Of a DNA stretch of 64,000 bases, positions 34,610 to 43,612 are shown in pieces. The notes below the pieces were generated by a model. The model was not told the DNA's origin. It saw nothing but the letters and a program-made list of their open reading frames with translations, and ran no database searches. A program made the translations under genes and the position numbers. This DNA comes from Serratia entomophila (lineage in GTDB: Bacteria > Pseudomonadota > Gammaproteobacteria > Enterobacterales > Enterobacteriaceae): the NCBI RefSeq assembly GCF_021462285.1, contig NZ_CP082787.1, positions 930,001 through 994,000 on the forward strand, read 5' to 3'. The first letter of the stretch is position 1, and each line of letters begins with the position of its first letter.

Positions 34610-35051
34610 AGATTCCCATCCTACGGAAAATACTAACGGGCGTTAGCACTAAAAACTATAGAACACCTTTTTCAATTAATGCAGGTTTCTATAGAATTTT
34701 CTTAATGCACCTTGAATAAACGACGGCTATTAAATCCGCAACAATTTATTTTGTCTATGCGAAAACCACTGATTTTTTCTTTTCCACTGCGCGTTTGTCG
34801 ATTTTTTTATCTTTCATATAAGAATTTACCCTAAGAATAAAATCATCAGCGATGAGCATTAAAATCGGCGGCATAACGCAATTGTTTTCCATTCGATTTC
34901 CCCGTTCAAAGTATTGCGGTTAATTGCTCATTCCTATTTGCCTGCGGCGTTTATTGGGAGTAATCCGCCGTCGAGTGCCGTTGTCATCCAAATGTCATGC
35001 TAGATTAATATCTTGGCAGGTTACTTTTCCCCTAACGCACGAGCAGGAACC
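34610..35051. other. aqpZ-phytase-like gene divergent intergenic region
   Basis: 442 AT-rich bases without a supported gene. The right end contains the PHO box (34981-34998) and a -10 candidate. The string TCTATAG occurs twice (near 34657 and 34690) close to aqpZ. Nothing else is identifiable. Confidence 0.65.
34981..34998 (+). promoter_or_regulatory. PHO box upstream of the phytase-like esterase gene
   Basis: TTGTCAT (34981-34987), CCAA, ATGTCAT (34992-34998) is two 7-base PhoB half-sites with the exact 4-base spacer. TAATAT at 35006-35011 lies at the distance expected for a PhoB-dependent -10, and the ATG follows at 35052. Confidence 0.75.
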
Positions 35052-36413
35052 ATGAAAATAAAGTCGTCTTCGTTGCTGATTGCCTCGCTGTTTCCCGTGT
35101 TTTCTTACGCCGCCGATGTCGAAGTGGCGCGCTATGTCGTCAGCTTTCCCGGCGGTGAACGCGTCAGTTATCAAGGGGCGTTCGCCAAAAATTTCCCGCA
35201 GGGATTACCGATGGGGATAGGCTCCGGCCTGGCGTTCAATGGCCGGAAAGACGGGGATTTGCTGCTGACTACCCTGACCGACCGCGGCCCTAACGCCGAT
35301 GCGCCAAGGGTGGGCGAGCAGGAAGCGAAAATTTTTGCCAATCCGCAATTCACGCCGCTGTTGATGGATATCCGCATCGGCGGCGGCAAGGCCGTCGCCG
35401 GCAACCCGCGGCCGCTGCATGATGAGCAGGGGCCGATCGGCGGGCTGCCGCTGCCGGGCGAACTGATCGGCGCCACCAATGAAGTGGCGCTGAGCGATAC
35501 GCTGCAAGCGTTGCACGGCGACCGGCGCGGGCTGGACACCGAGGGCGTCACCGGCGACGGCAACGGCGGCTACTGGTTATGCGATGAATACGGCCCGTTC
35601 CTGATCCACGTCGACGGCCAGGGCAAGATCCTCGCCAAGCATGGGCCGACGGCGCTGCCGGGCGAACAGGCGGTGGCCGGTGGCCTGCCGAACATCATCA
35701 AATGGCGCCAGCCGAATCGCGGTTTTGAAGGGCTGACCCGTCTGCCGGACGGGCGCATTCTGGCGGCGGTGCAAAGCACGCTGGACGTGGACGGCAAGAG
35801 CAAAAACAAGGCGCAGTTCACTCGTCTGGTCAGCTTTGATCCGGCCAATGGCAAAACCGCGATGTACGGTTACCCGATCGATATCGACAGCTATAAAAAG
35901 GCCAAGGACGCCAAGATCGGCGACATTGTCGCGCTGGATAATCAGCGCATTTTGCTGATTGAGCAGGGAACGGATAAAGACAAGCAGATGATCAACAAGA
36001 TCTACCTGGTCGATCTCGCGCAGGCCAGCGATCTGAGCGAGTTCGACGGCAAGGGCAAGGCGCTGGAGTTCGACGATGCCAAGGCGCTCGCCAAGCGCGG
36101 CGTGAAGCTGGCGCAAAAGCGCGAAGTGGTGGATCTGCGCAAGCTGGGCTGGCGCCAGGAGAAAGTTGAAGGGCTGACGCTGATTGACGAGCGTACGCTG
36201 GCGGTGATCAACGATAACGACTTCGGCCTGCAGGCAAAATTGGTTGACCCGCAGCCGAAGGGCAAGAAGATCGACGATTATCAGCTGGATAAGCAGGGGC
36301 GCCTGCGCCTGGACGGTGAAAAGGTGTCGACAAGCATTGAACTGCGCCCGTTGGCCCAGCCGGAGTCGCTGAGCGAGCTTTGGGTGCTGACGCTGCCTCA
36401 GGCGTTGAAATAA
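35052..36413 (+). CDS. Secreted esterase-like protein of the phytase-like family
   Basis: 453 residues from ATG 35052 (AGGAAC upstream), signal peptide ending SYA|ADV. It has the 'esterase-like activity of phytase' domain: a beta-propeller-like series including LTDRGPNADAPRVGEQEAKIF, DTEGVTGDGNGGYWLCDEYGPF and NRGFEGLTRLPDGRILAAVQS, with Asp/Glu residues suited to bind calcium. Family members hydrolyse phosphate esters or phosphodiesters in a few cases. The PHO box supports a phosphate-scavenging role. A hairpin separates it from the convergent LtrA gene. Confidence 0.88.
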   Translation: MKIKSSSLLIASLFPVFSYAADVEVARYVVSFPGGERVSYQGAFAKNFPQGLPMGIGSGLAFNGRKDGDLLLTTLTDRGPNADAPRVGEQEAKIFANPQFTPLLMDIRIGGGKAVAGNPRPLHDEQGPIGGLPLPGELIGATNEVALSDTLQALHGDRRGLDTEGVTGDGNGGYWLCDEYGPFLIHVDGQGKILAKHGPTALPGEQAVAGGLPNIIKWRQPNRGFEGLTRLPDGRILAAVQSTLDVDGKSKNKAQFTRLVSFDPANGKTAMYGYPIDIDSYKKAKDAKIGDIVALDNQRILLIEQGTDKDKQMINKIYLVDLAQASDLSEFDGKGKALEFDDAKALAKRGVKLAQKREVVDLRKLGWRQEKVEGLTLIDERTLAVINDNDFGLQAKLVDPQPKGKKIDDYQLDKQGRLRLDGEKVSTSIELRPLAQPESLSELWVLTLPQALK

Positions 36414-36417
36414 CCGG

Positions 36418-36443
36418 TGTCGGGGGCGTCGCCGCCCCCGACA
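36418..36443. terminator. Hairpin between the phytase-like and LtrA genes
   Basis: Perfect 11-bp stem TGTCGGGGGCG (36418-36428) with CGCCCCCGACA (36433-36443), loop TCGC, between convergent genes. No T tract. Confidence 0.65.
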
Positions 36444-36446
36444 GGT

Positions 36447-37628
36447 TCAGAAGCCGGCCTGCTCCCGGCGATGCGGCGTTCTGCCGCGTGAAATGCTCTC
36501 CCAAATCGCTACCGCCACCATAATCAGGGTGGTCAGGCCGTTGACCATCAGCAGATCGGTGAAATAGGCGATGGGCGTCAACACCGCCAGTGCTATTAAC
36601 CCCACCAGATGCGACAGCGGGAAGCGGCGATACACTAACCGCTTATACAGCGCATTGGCGAACAGATAGATGGCCGGGCCGAGGATCAGCACCGCCACCC
36701 GGGTGTTTTGCATAGGGCCGTCGGGATGAGCGATCACCAATTCGTTGGCCACGGCGCAGACGATGATCGCGCCAACCAGCACCACATGCACATAATGGAA
36801 ATTGGCGCCCAGTTGGCCGGGGTTTTCCGCCTGGCTGATGGCGTGGCTGCCGGCTTTGCTGCTGGTGTCGAAATAGACCCACCACATCGCCAGGCTGCCG
36901 ATAAAAGCGACCAGCGAGGCGATCAGCGTCGGCGCGCTCCAGACTTCCATCTCGCTCAGGGTGGAGCCGGTGATCAGAATGGTTTCCCCCAGTGCGACAA
37001 TCACAAACAGCTGGCAGCGTTCCGCCAGGTGGTGGCCCTCAATGGTCCACTCGCTGCTGCTGTCTGAACGGCCAAGCACCGGCAGGCGGAAGCCGAACAT
37101 TGGCGAAACGTATTCACAGAGTACGGCGATAGCCCACAGCAGCAGGCGCATATTGCCTTCCGCCAGGCCGCCGCCAAGCCAAAATACCGCGGAGATGCAC
37201 AGCCAGCCGAGAATGCGCCGGAAGTTTTGCTTCAACGGGTGCCCGGCCTCCAATAGCTTCAGCACCGCCAGCGAACGCCCGACCTGAATCGCGACGTAGA
37301 ACAGGGCGAAGATCAGCCCGCGTTCACCGAAGGCCTGCGGCAGCGCCGCGGCGGCGAACAGCCCCAACAGCATAATGGCGAACAGCAACAGGCGGATCTG
37401 GCGGGTATCCGGATTAAACCAGTTGGTGACCCAGGCGGTATATTGCCAGGCCAGCCAGACGGCAAACCACAGCAGCAGCGTTTCCAGCGCGCCGGTAAGC
37501 GTCAGATGGTGCAACAGGTAGTGGGAAAGTTGGGTAACGGCAAAAACGTAGATCAGATCGAATAGCAGTTCCGAGAACGAAACCGAGGCGCCACGACCAT
37601 CGCGCACACGCAGTAAGGCTTGCGACAT
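36447..37628 (-). CDS. Low temperature requirement protein A (LtrA) family membrane protein
   Basis: 393 residues with about ten hydrophobic segments. The N-terminal FSELLFDLIYVFAVTQLSH is the diagnostic LtrA sequence, and the HHLAERCQLFVIVALGETILITG stretch near residue 200 is also conserved. LtrA was named for growth of Listeria at low temperature; biochemical function is unknown. It is convergent with the phytase-like gene and otherwise alone. Confidence 0.9.
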   Translation of the reverse strand: MSQALLRVRDGRGASVSFSELLFDLIYVFAVTQLSHYLLHHLTLTGALETLLLWFAVWLAWQYTAWVTNWFNPDTRQIRLLLFAIMLLGLFAAAALPQAFGERGLIFALFYVAIQVGRSLAVLKLLEAGHPLKQNFRRILGWLCISAVFWLGGGLAEGNMRLLLWAIAVLCEYVSPMFGFRLPVLGRSDSSSEWTIEGHHLAERCQLFVIVALGETILITGSTLSEMEVWSAPTLIASLVAFIGSLAMWWVYFDTSSKAGSHAISQAENPGQLGANFHYVHVVLVGAIIVCAVANELVIAHPDGPMQNTRVAVLILGPAIYLFANALYKRLVYRRFPLSHLVGLIALAVLTPIAYFTDLLMVNGLTTLIMVAVAIWESISRGRTPHRREQAGF

Positions 37629-37937
37629 AAGCGTTCTTCCTGAAATGATAAGTCACAACATCAGCGTAGCTTAGCAGGCGGCGGCGAGTGAAATATCTTA
37701 AAAACGAGCGGCCTCCCCCTCTTTATGGCAAACCGTCTTTAATTCTCCATAAAATAGCGGTAAGGTTTCCTTATAAAGAGCGTTTCTGGTTATTGAGCAA
37801 CACCTGCTGTTACTTCCTCCTTATTTCCCTCACAATGATTGATGTTCTTTACATTGCATTACGCCGGCTTGCATTTATTAGCGGATAATTATCATCACTG
37901 ACAACGAGCTAATAAACAAAAACACCTGGAGTCCATC
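37629..37937. other. LtrA-DUF1471 divergent intergenic region
   Basis: 309 bases between divergent genes. A 66-codon frame from a GTG at 37688 is open but has no ribosome-binding site or homology I know, so I do not call it. A Fur-like core lies at 37884-37896. Confidence 0.6.
37884..37896. promoter_or_regulatory. Fur-box-like core upstream of the DUF1471 gene
   Basis: GATAATTATCATC matches 11 of 13 positions of the Fur core GATAATCATTATC, 41 bases before the start codon. Confidence 0.4.
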
Positions 37938-38222
37938 ATGAAACTATTACCCAGCATCGCAGCCGTAGCGATCGCCACCGCTTCCTTTGCCACCTTCGCC
38001 GCGCCGCTGTCGTCGGTTACGCAGGTGAACAGCGAACAGGCCGCCGGCCTGCAAAGCATCGGCGTAGTCTCGGTTTCCGGCGTCAGCGGATCGCCGCATG
38101 ACGCGATCCACGCGCTGAAAGAAAAGGCCGCGGCGGATGGCGCCAGCCATTATCGCATTATCGGTCTGGACACCCCCGGGGATTCCAGCAACTGGCGCGG
38201 CAATGCGGAAATTTATCGCTAA
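37938..38222 (+). CDS. DUF1471 (YdgH/BhsA/McbA-like) small periplasmic protein
   Basis: 94 residues, signal peptide ending TFA|APL. The short domain has QSIGVVSVSGVSGSPHDAIHALKEKAAADGASHYRIIG, which fits DUF1471: small stress proteins that include BhsA (copper and stress response) and McbA (biofilm). ATG 37938 follows CTGGAG. A very strong terminator follows, so it is monocistronic. Which stress induces it is unknown; a Fur-like core is upstream. Confidence 0.88.
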   Translation: MKLLPSIAAVAIATASFATFAAPLSSVTQVNSEQAAGLQSIGVVSVSGVSGSPHDAIHALKEKAAADGASHYRIIGLDTPGDSSNWRGNAEIYR

Positions 38223-38271
38223 TCGCTACGCGTTTTTATTTCCCTGAAAGTGGTTGATTGGTCAATAAAAT

Positions 38272-38352
38272 AAACGGTCGTAATAATAATCTGAATAATA
38301 AGGCATTGTCTGCTTACCTTCAGGTCATTATTACGGCCGTTTTTCTTTTTTC
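38272..38352 (+). terminator. Very long rho-independent terminator after the DUF1471 gene
   Basis: 24-base arms 38272-38295 and 38319-38342 pair with two G-T wobbles and one true mismatch, followed by TTTTTCTTTTTT. The stem is AAACGG...TCTGAA on the left. Confidence 0.9.
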
Positions 38353-38466
38353 CGCACCCCGACGGTTGCATTTTATTACAACTGTGTCGGTCGCTTTCGG
38401 AGTGATGTTAATGAATACTTAAGAAATTACGCTCAGATTGGGGGTACTCAACCCAAGGAGGCCCCA

Positions 38467-39024
38467 ATGTTAAATGCGACCCGGCTGCACCTGAAGAACC
38501 ACTTTTCCTATCTCCAGCAGTTTATGGCTTCACCGCGCACTATCGGCACTCTGGCGCCTTCTTCTCCCTGGCTGTGCCAGGCGATGCTGAATCAGGTGGA
38601 GTGGACGCGCACGCTGTCGATAGCGGAGCTGGGCGCAGCGGACGGCGTACTGACCAAGCGCATTTTAGGCCGCATGCGGGCGGACGCGGCGTTGGAAGCC
38701 TACGAGATCCAACCCAACTTCGTGCACCAGCTGCGCAAGATCAACGACAGCCGACTGCAGGTGATGGCGCATTCGGCGGAGGAGATGGCCACCGATTACG
38801 ACGTGGTGTTCTCCTGCCTGCCGCTGCTGTCGATCCCGCTGCGGATCAGCATGCGCATTCTGCAGCAAGCCCGGCAGTGCTTGCTGGCGCGCAACGGTAC
38901 GCTGGTGCTGTTCCAGTACAGCCATCTGTCGGAAAAGCTGCTGTCGCGCTACTTTCATTGGAAGCGGGTGCGGGTGGTGCGCAACTTCCCGCCGGCCTTG
39001 GTGTATATCTGCACCCCGCGTTAG
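38467..39024 (+). CDS. PmtA-like SAM-dependent methyltransferase (phospholipid N-methyltransferase type)
   Basis: 185 residues, ATG 38467 with AAGGAGG upstream. RLHLKNHFSYLQQFMASPRTIGTLAPSSPWLCQAML is the typical N-terminus of the PmtA/rRNA-adenine-methylase-like group, followed by a SAM site IAELGAADGVLTKRIL. Some relatives methylate phosphatidylethanolamine to phosphatidylcholine, yet Serratia is not generally known to make phosphatidylcholine, so the substrate is open. The stop adjoins the stop of the convergent acetyltransferase. Confidence 0.8.
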   Translation: MLNATRLHLKNHFSYLQQFMASPRTIGTLAPSSPWLCQAMLNQVEWTRTLSIAELGAADGVLTKRILGRMRADAALEAYEIQPNFVHQLRKINDSRLQVMAHSAEEMATDYDVVFSCLPLLSIPLRISMRILQQARQCLLARNGTLVLFQYSHLSEKLLSRYFHWKRVRVVRNFPPALVYICTPR

Positions 39025-39486
39025 CTACAGCTTTTTCTCCATAACCACCACTTCGCCGCCATGCTGCCGCCTGCGCTCAAGGGGCCGCCAGCCCCAGGCG
39101 GCATACAGCGCCTCCGACTTGTCGGTGATCAGGTGCAGCGCGGCATGATTGCGTTGGCGCGCCTGCCGCACTATCGCCGCCTCCAACCGCTGAGCGATGC
39201 CCTGGCGGCGGTGATCCGGGTGAACGAATAGCCCGGCCAGCCAGGGCGACAGATCCCTCCGCTGACGATCGTCGCTTGGCCACAGGCTGGCCATGCCCAG
39301 CGGGCGCTCGCCGTCGAGCGCCATCAGCGTCAAATGGTCGTCACTGGCCTGGGCGCACAGAATGAAGCGCTGACGGGTGCGATCCAGCGAACCGCCGCGC
39401 TGCGAACCCCATTGGCCAAAGGCCCAGGCGGCGCAGACGTCGGCGAACTGCGGGCACTCCGCCAGCGGAATAATACGTAGGGTCAT
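39025..39486 (-). CDS. GNAT-family N-acetyltransferase
   Basis: 153 residues from ATG 39486, with GGAGAGAGG just upstream. The acetyl-CoA motif is LAGLFVHPDHRRQGIAQRLEAAIVRQA near residue 85, then LHLITDKSEALYAAWGWRPLERR. Substrate unknown. The stop codon abuts the end of the convergent methyltransferase gene at 39024. The upstream gap to 39691 contains the Fur box of the next operon. Confidence 0.88.
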   Translation of the reverse strand: MTLRIIPLAECPQFADVCAAWAFGQWGSQRGGSLDRTRQRFILCAQASDDHLTLMALDGERPLGMASLWPSDDRQRRDLSPWLAGLFVHPDHRRQGIAQRLEAAIVRQARQRNHAALHLITDKSEALYAAWGWRPLERRRQHGGEVVVMEKKL

Positions 39487-39641
39487 GCCTCTCTCCTGAT
39501 TGTTGGCGCTCATCTCTCCATTTAATCGGTTTTCGGGCCGTTTTTTTAACTTTTTAAAGCGGCATTTTCAGCGGTTTTACGCGTATCTACGCTGAAACGG
39601 CGTGATTCGGCCCGCATAGGCGAGTTTGGATTGAAAGTGTT

Positions 39642-39660
39642 AATGAGAGTGATTATCATG
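39642..39660. promoter_or_regulatory. Fur box of the siderophore-uptake operon
   Basis: AATGAGAGTGATTATCATG fits the Fur consensus (14 or so of 19), 32 bases before the start of the binding-protein gene. Context of a TonB receptor supports it. Confidence 0.65.
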
Positions 39661-39691
39661 CGCAGATTATTTTTTCTGCTCCGGTTCACTC

Positions 39692-40807
39692 ATGCGCAAT
39701 TCCCTCATTTTACTGCTGCTTTCGCTGGCGTTGGGCGCGTTCTCTACCCAGGCGAAAACCGTCACCGACATCACCGGCCGCCAGGTGGCGGTGCCGGATA
39801 ACCCGCAGCGCATCGTGGTGGGGGAAAGCCGCATGCTGTATACGCTGGCTTTGCTGGAGCCGGGCAATCCGGCGCAGCGCATCGTCGGCTGGCCGCAGGA
39901 TCTGGCGCGTTTCGATGCGCAAAGCTGGCAGCTGTACAGCCATCAATACCCGCAGATCAAAGATATCCCCGTCATCAGCGGCAATAACTTCCGCCAGGTC
40001 AATATTGAAAGCCTGATCCAGCTGAAGCCGGATCTGGTGATTTTGGCGCGCTATGCGCGTGAAGACGGCGACAACGATCTGCTGCTCAAGGCGTTAGACA
40101 AAGCGGGCATTGCGGCTATCTACGTGGATTTGCGCATCGATCTGTTGAACAACACCGTGCCAAGCGTGCGGCTGCTGGGCGAGGTGCTTAATCGCCAGCA
40201 GCGCGCCGAGCAGTTCATCCGTTTCTATCAGCAGCATATGGCGGTGATCCAACAGCGGCTGGCGGGCTACCGCGGGCCGAAGCCCAAGGTGATGCTGCAC
40301 CTGCATCTGGGGCGGCGCGAAACCTGCTGCACCACCGCCGCTCATGGCAATCTCGGCGATCTGCTGGCCTTCGCCGGCGGCGACAATATCGCCAGCGCCA
40401 GCATCAAAGGGGTGTACGGCGAGCTGAACCCGGAAACCATCCTCACCGCCAATCCCGACATTTATATCGCCACCGGCATGGCCGGGCCGCAGGGCAAGCG
40501 GGTGTCCGATCTGCGTTTGGGGCCGCTGGTCAGCCAACAGGATGCCGACGCCAGTTTCCGCCAACTGATGGCCAAACAACCGATGCTCGCCAGCCTGTCG
40601 GCGGTGAAAAACCGCCAGGCCTGGAGCATTTGGCACAATTTTTATCTCAGCCCCTACCACGTGGTGGCGGTTGAGATGTTCGCCAAAGCCTTCTATCCGG
40701 ATCTGTTTGCCGACCTTAACCCGCAGCAGACCTTCAAACAGCTGTACCAGCAATTTTTGCCGTTGCCTTTTTCAGGGACCTATTGGAGTCAATTAAATAA
40801 TGAATAA
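39692..40807 (+). CDS. Periplasmic iron-siderophore-binding protein (FecB/FepB-like)
   Basis: 371 residues, signal peptide ending TQA|KTV. The periplasmic binding domain starts TVTDITGRQVAVPDNPQRIVVG, typical for iron-complex binding proteins, with the bridging helix in between. The start ATG 39692 has only a weak ribosome-binding site. The gene overlaps the TonB receptor by eight bases, and a Fur box precedes both. No permease or ATPase follows, so the inner-membrane part must come from elsewhere. Confidence 0.9.
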   Translation: MRNSLILLLLSLALGAFSTQAKTVTDITGRQVAVPDNPQRIVVGESRMLYTLALLEPGNPAQRIVGWPQDLARFDAQSWQLYSHQYPQIKDIPVISGNNFRQVNIESLIQLKPDLVILARYAREDGDNDLLLKALDKAGIAAIYVDLRIDLLNNTVPSVRLLGEVLNRQQRAEQFIRFYQQHMAVIQQRLAGYRGPKPKVMLHLHLGRRETCCTTAAHGNLGDLLAFAGGDNIASASIKGVYGELNPETILTANPDIYIATGMAGPQGKRVSDLRLGPLVSQQDADASFRQLMAKQPMLASLSAVKNRQAWSIWHNFYLSPYHVVAVEMFAKAFYPDLFADLNPQQTFKQLYQQFLPLPFSGTYWSQLNNE

Positions 40808-42923
40808 CAACAAGCGCCGTTGGTTGAGCGCATTGCCTTTGGCTGCCTGCGCGGTTGCGCCGGCCATCGCTGCGGAAAAAGCGGCGGAAAAAGGGGAAAG
40901 CCTGGTGGTGCTGGGCCAGAAAAGCGTCGACGGCGTGCAGAGTTATCAGCCGTTGAGCAGCGTTACCGGCACCCGCAGTGAAACCAGCCTGCTGAACGTG
41001 CCGCAGGCCATCGACGTGGTGCCGCCGCAGGTGATTACCGATCAGGCGGTCAGCAGCCTGGATGAGGCGCTGTACAACGTCAGCGGCATCACCCAGGCCA
41101 ACACGCTGGGCGGCACTCAGGATGCGGTGATGAAGCGCGGCTTCGGCGACAACCGTGACGGCTCTATCCTGCGCGACGGCGTGCGCTCGGTGCAGGCGCG
41201 CAACTTTACCCCGACCACCGAACGGGTCGAGGTGCTGAAAGGCCCGGCCTCGATGCTGTACGGCATGGGCGAGCCGGGCGGGATGATCAACATGATCACC
41301 AAGAAACCGCAGCTGCAACAGCACACCCATGTGGAAGGCTGGGGCAGCAGCTTTAACGGCGGCGGCGGCCAGCTCGACGTGACCGGGCCGCTCGGTACCT
41401 CGGGCTTCGCCTACCGAATGATCGTCGATCACGATGAGACCGATTACTGGCGCAACTTTGGCCGCAACCGCCAGACGGTGATTGCGCCCTCGCTGATGTG
41501 GTATGGCGAAAGCACCACCGTGCGGCTGGCCTACGAACATATGGAATACCTGGTGCCTTTCGATCGCGGCACCATCATCGATTCGCGCACCGGCAAGCCG
41601 GTGAATACGCCGCGCGACCGCCGCTTCGACGAAGCTTACAACGCCACCCGCGGCGATCAGGACAGCGTCACCCTGCAGGTTGACCAGGTGCTGAACGAGA
41701 GCTGGAAGAGCTCGCTGACCTATGCCTACAGCCGCAACAGCTACAGCGACAATCAGGCGCGCGCCACGGCGCTGAACCCGAAAACCGGCGTGCTGACGCG
41801 CCAGGCCGACTCTACCGCCAACGCCGTCAGCCATGCCAATGCGGTGCAGCTGACGCTCAACGGCGACGTCGACTGGGGCAGCATCAACCACCAGATGCTG
41901 TTCGGCTTCGACTTCGAAGACAATCGCACTTACCGCGGCGACATGATCCGCGGCAAAAAGAACAGCGATTTCAACATTTACGACCCGGTCTATGGGCTGA
42001 TGCCGGCATCGACCACCGTCAGCGCGGCCGACAGCGATCAGCGCGAAAATCTCACCAGCTACGGCTGGTTTATGCAGGACTCCATACAACTGACCGACAA
42101 ATGGCTGGTGATGGGCGGCCTGCGTTACGATGCCTTCGACGTGTTCGCCGGCAAGGGGCGGCCGTTCGTCACCAACACCGACAGCTCGGACAGCAAGCTG
42201 GTGCCGCGCGCCGGGGTGGTGTACAAGCTGACGCCGTACGTATCGCTCTACGGCAGCTATACCGAATCCTTTAAGCCGAACTCCTCCATCGCCACCCAGA
42301 TCGGCTCGCTGCCGCCGGAGCAGGGCAAGTCCTGGGAAGTGGGCGGCAAGGTGGCGTTGCCGAACGGCGTTACCGGTACCCTGGCGCTGTTCGATATCAC
42401 CAAGCGCAACGTGATGGTCAGTGAGCTGGTGGATGGTGAAACCGTCACCCGCACCGCCGGCCGGGTGCGCTCGCAGGGCGTGGAGCTGGATGTGGCCGGC
42501 AATATCACCGACTCGCTGAGCCTGATTGGTTCCTACGCCTATACCGACGCGCGGGTGGTGGACGACCCGGACAATAAGGGCAAAGAGATGACCAACGTGG
42601 CGCGCCACACCGCCTCGCTGTTCCTGACGCAGAACCTGGGATCGCCGGGCCTGTACAGCGGCGACGAGGTGCGCATCGGCGCCGGTGCGCGCTACGTGGG
42701 CCGCCGCCCGGGCGATGCCGCCAACAGCTTCTACCTGGACAACTACACCGTTGCCGACGCCTTCGCCGCTTACACCATGCCGATCAACGGTTACCGGGTG
42801 AAATGGCAGCTGAACGTGAAGAACCTGTTCGACAAAACCTATTACCCTTCCAGCGGCGGCAACCTGCGCGTGGCGGTTGGGGAGCCGCGTGAGGTGGTGC
42901 TGCGCGGCAGCATCGATTTCTAG
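40800..42923 (+). CDS. TonB-dependent siderophore receptor
   Basis: 707 residues with a signal peptide ending AIA|AEK. The plug domain includes PQAIDVVPPQVITDQAVSSLDEAL and RVEVLKGPASMLYG, and the barrel ends in the outer-membrane signature F (VVLRGSIDF). The TonB box is probably ESLVVLGQK near residue 35. It imports a ferric siderophore; hydroxamate receptors are the nearest guess. Its ATG overlaps the end of the binding-protein gene, with GGAG at 40785-40788. Iron control through the upstream Fur box is inferred. Confidence 0.94.
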   Translation: MNNNKRRWLSALPLAACAVAPAIAAEKAAEKGESLVVLGQKSVDGVQSYQPLSSVTGTRSETSLLNVPQAIDVVPPQVITDQAVSSLDEALYNVSGITQANTLGGTQDAVMKRGFGDNRDGSILRDGVRSVQARNFTPTTERVEVLKGPASMLYGMGEPGGMINMITKKPQLQQHTHVEGWGSSFNGGGGQLDVTGPLGTSGFAYRMIVDHDETDYWRNFGRNRQTVIAPSLMWYGESTTVRLAYEHMEYLVPFDRGTIIDSRTGKPVNTPRDRRFDEAYNATRGDQDSVTLQVDQVLNESWKSSLTYAYSRNSYSDNQARATALNPKTGVLTRQADSTANAVSHANAVQLTLNGDVDWGSINHQMLFGFDFEDNRTYRGDMIRGKKNSDFNIYDPVYGLMPASTTVSAADSDQRENLTSYGWFMQDSIQLTDKWLVMGGLRYDAFDVFAGKGRPFVTNTDSSDSKLVPRAGVVYKLTPYVSLYGSYTESFKPNSSIATQIGSLPPEQGKSWEVGGKVALPNGVTGTLALFDITKRNVMVSELVDGETVTRTAGRVRSQGVELDVAGNITDSLSLIGSYAYTDARVVDDPDNKGKEMTNVARHTASLFLTQNLGSPGLYSGDEVRIGAGARYVGRRPGDAANSFYLDNYTVADAFAAYTMPINGYRVKWQLNVKNLFDKTYYPSSGGNLRVAVGEPREVVLRGSIDF

Positions 42924-42977
42924 GCCGCCGGCGGTGAAATCTGGTTAAATAGCCGGCCCTGACGTTAAGGAGAACCC

Positions 42978-43496
42978 ATGAGCCTGCATATTCGTCTGGC
43001 GCGTCTGCAGGATGTTGCGCAGTTGATGGCCGTTGAGCGCTCGGCGGCGCAGCTGTTCCGCCGGCAGCCCGCATGGCGGTTTATCGCCGACGGCGACGTG
43101 ATGAGCGCGCAGCAGCACGCCGGCTTTATCGCGCGGCAGTCTGAGTGGCTGGCGGAAAGTCCGGAAGGGGAAGTCGCCGGCTTTATCGCCGTGCTGGCGC
43201 AGCCGGCGGACTGGCACATCGCCGAGCTGTCGGTGGCCGGCGACTGGCAGCGGCGCGGCGTTGGCCGCCGGCTGATCGCCGCGGTCGCCGCAGAGGCTAA
43301 ACGCCGGGGCGCCAGCCGCCTGACGTTGACCACCTTCGCCGAGGTGCCCTGGAACGCGCCTTACTATCGGCGGTTGGGCTTTCGGCCTATCGCCGCAGAG
43401 CACCTGACGCCAGCGCTGCGGCGGCATCTGGCCGAGGATCTGGCGCATGGATTTGCCGCCGACAGTCGCTGTGCCATGGAATTTACATTATCGTAA
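42978..43496 (+). CDS. GNAT-family N-acetyltransferase
   Basis: 172 residues, ATG 42978 after AAGGAG. Acetyl-CoA site [33 protein letters not shown] (about 80-110) followed by [12 protein letters not shown], a pattern of small-molecule or amino-acid acetyltransferases. No target can be named. It lies 54 bases after the receptor gene and ends in an A/T dyad before aroL. Confidence 0.87.
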   Translation: MSLHIRLARLQDVAQLMAVERSAAQLFRRQPAWRFIADGDVMSAQQHAGFIARQSEWLAESPEGEVAGFIAVLAQPADWHIAELSVAGDWQRRGVGRRLIAAVAAEAKRRGASRLTLTTFAEVPWNAPYYRRLGFRPIAAEHLTPALRRHLAEDLAHGFAADSRCAMEFTLS

Positions 43497-43498
43497 AT
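43481..43498. promoter_or_regulatory. Dyad ATTTAC-N6-GTAAAT upstream of aroL
   Basis: Perfect 6-bp arms (43481-43486, 43493-43498) overlapping the end of the acetyltransferase gene. It is the everted form of the TyrR box TGTAAA-N6-TTTACA, so TyrR binding is doubtful. Confidence 0.3.
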
Positions 43499-43612
43499 AT
43501 TGAAATACAGGCTGATGGCGGTATGATGCTGCATCCACGCCATCACGCTCGTTCGTCGGCCGGCATTTCGGTATGCAATGCACTCAAGTCACCGTATAAG
43601 GGACAACCCGTA

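Noticed and set aside
37688..37888. 66-codon frame starting at GTG between the LtrA and DUF1471 genes
   Set aside because: No ribosome-binding site, unlikely composition, and no recognisable product.
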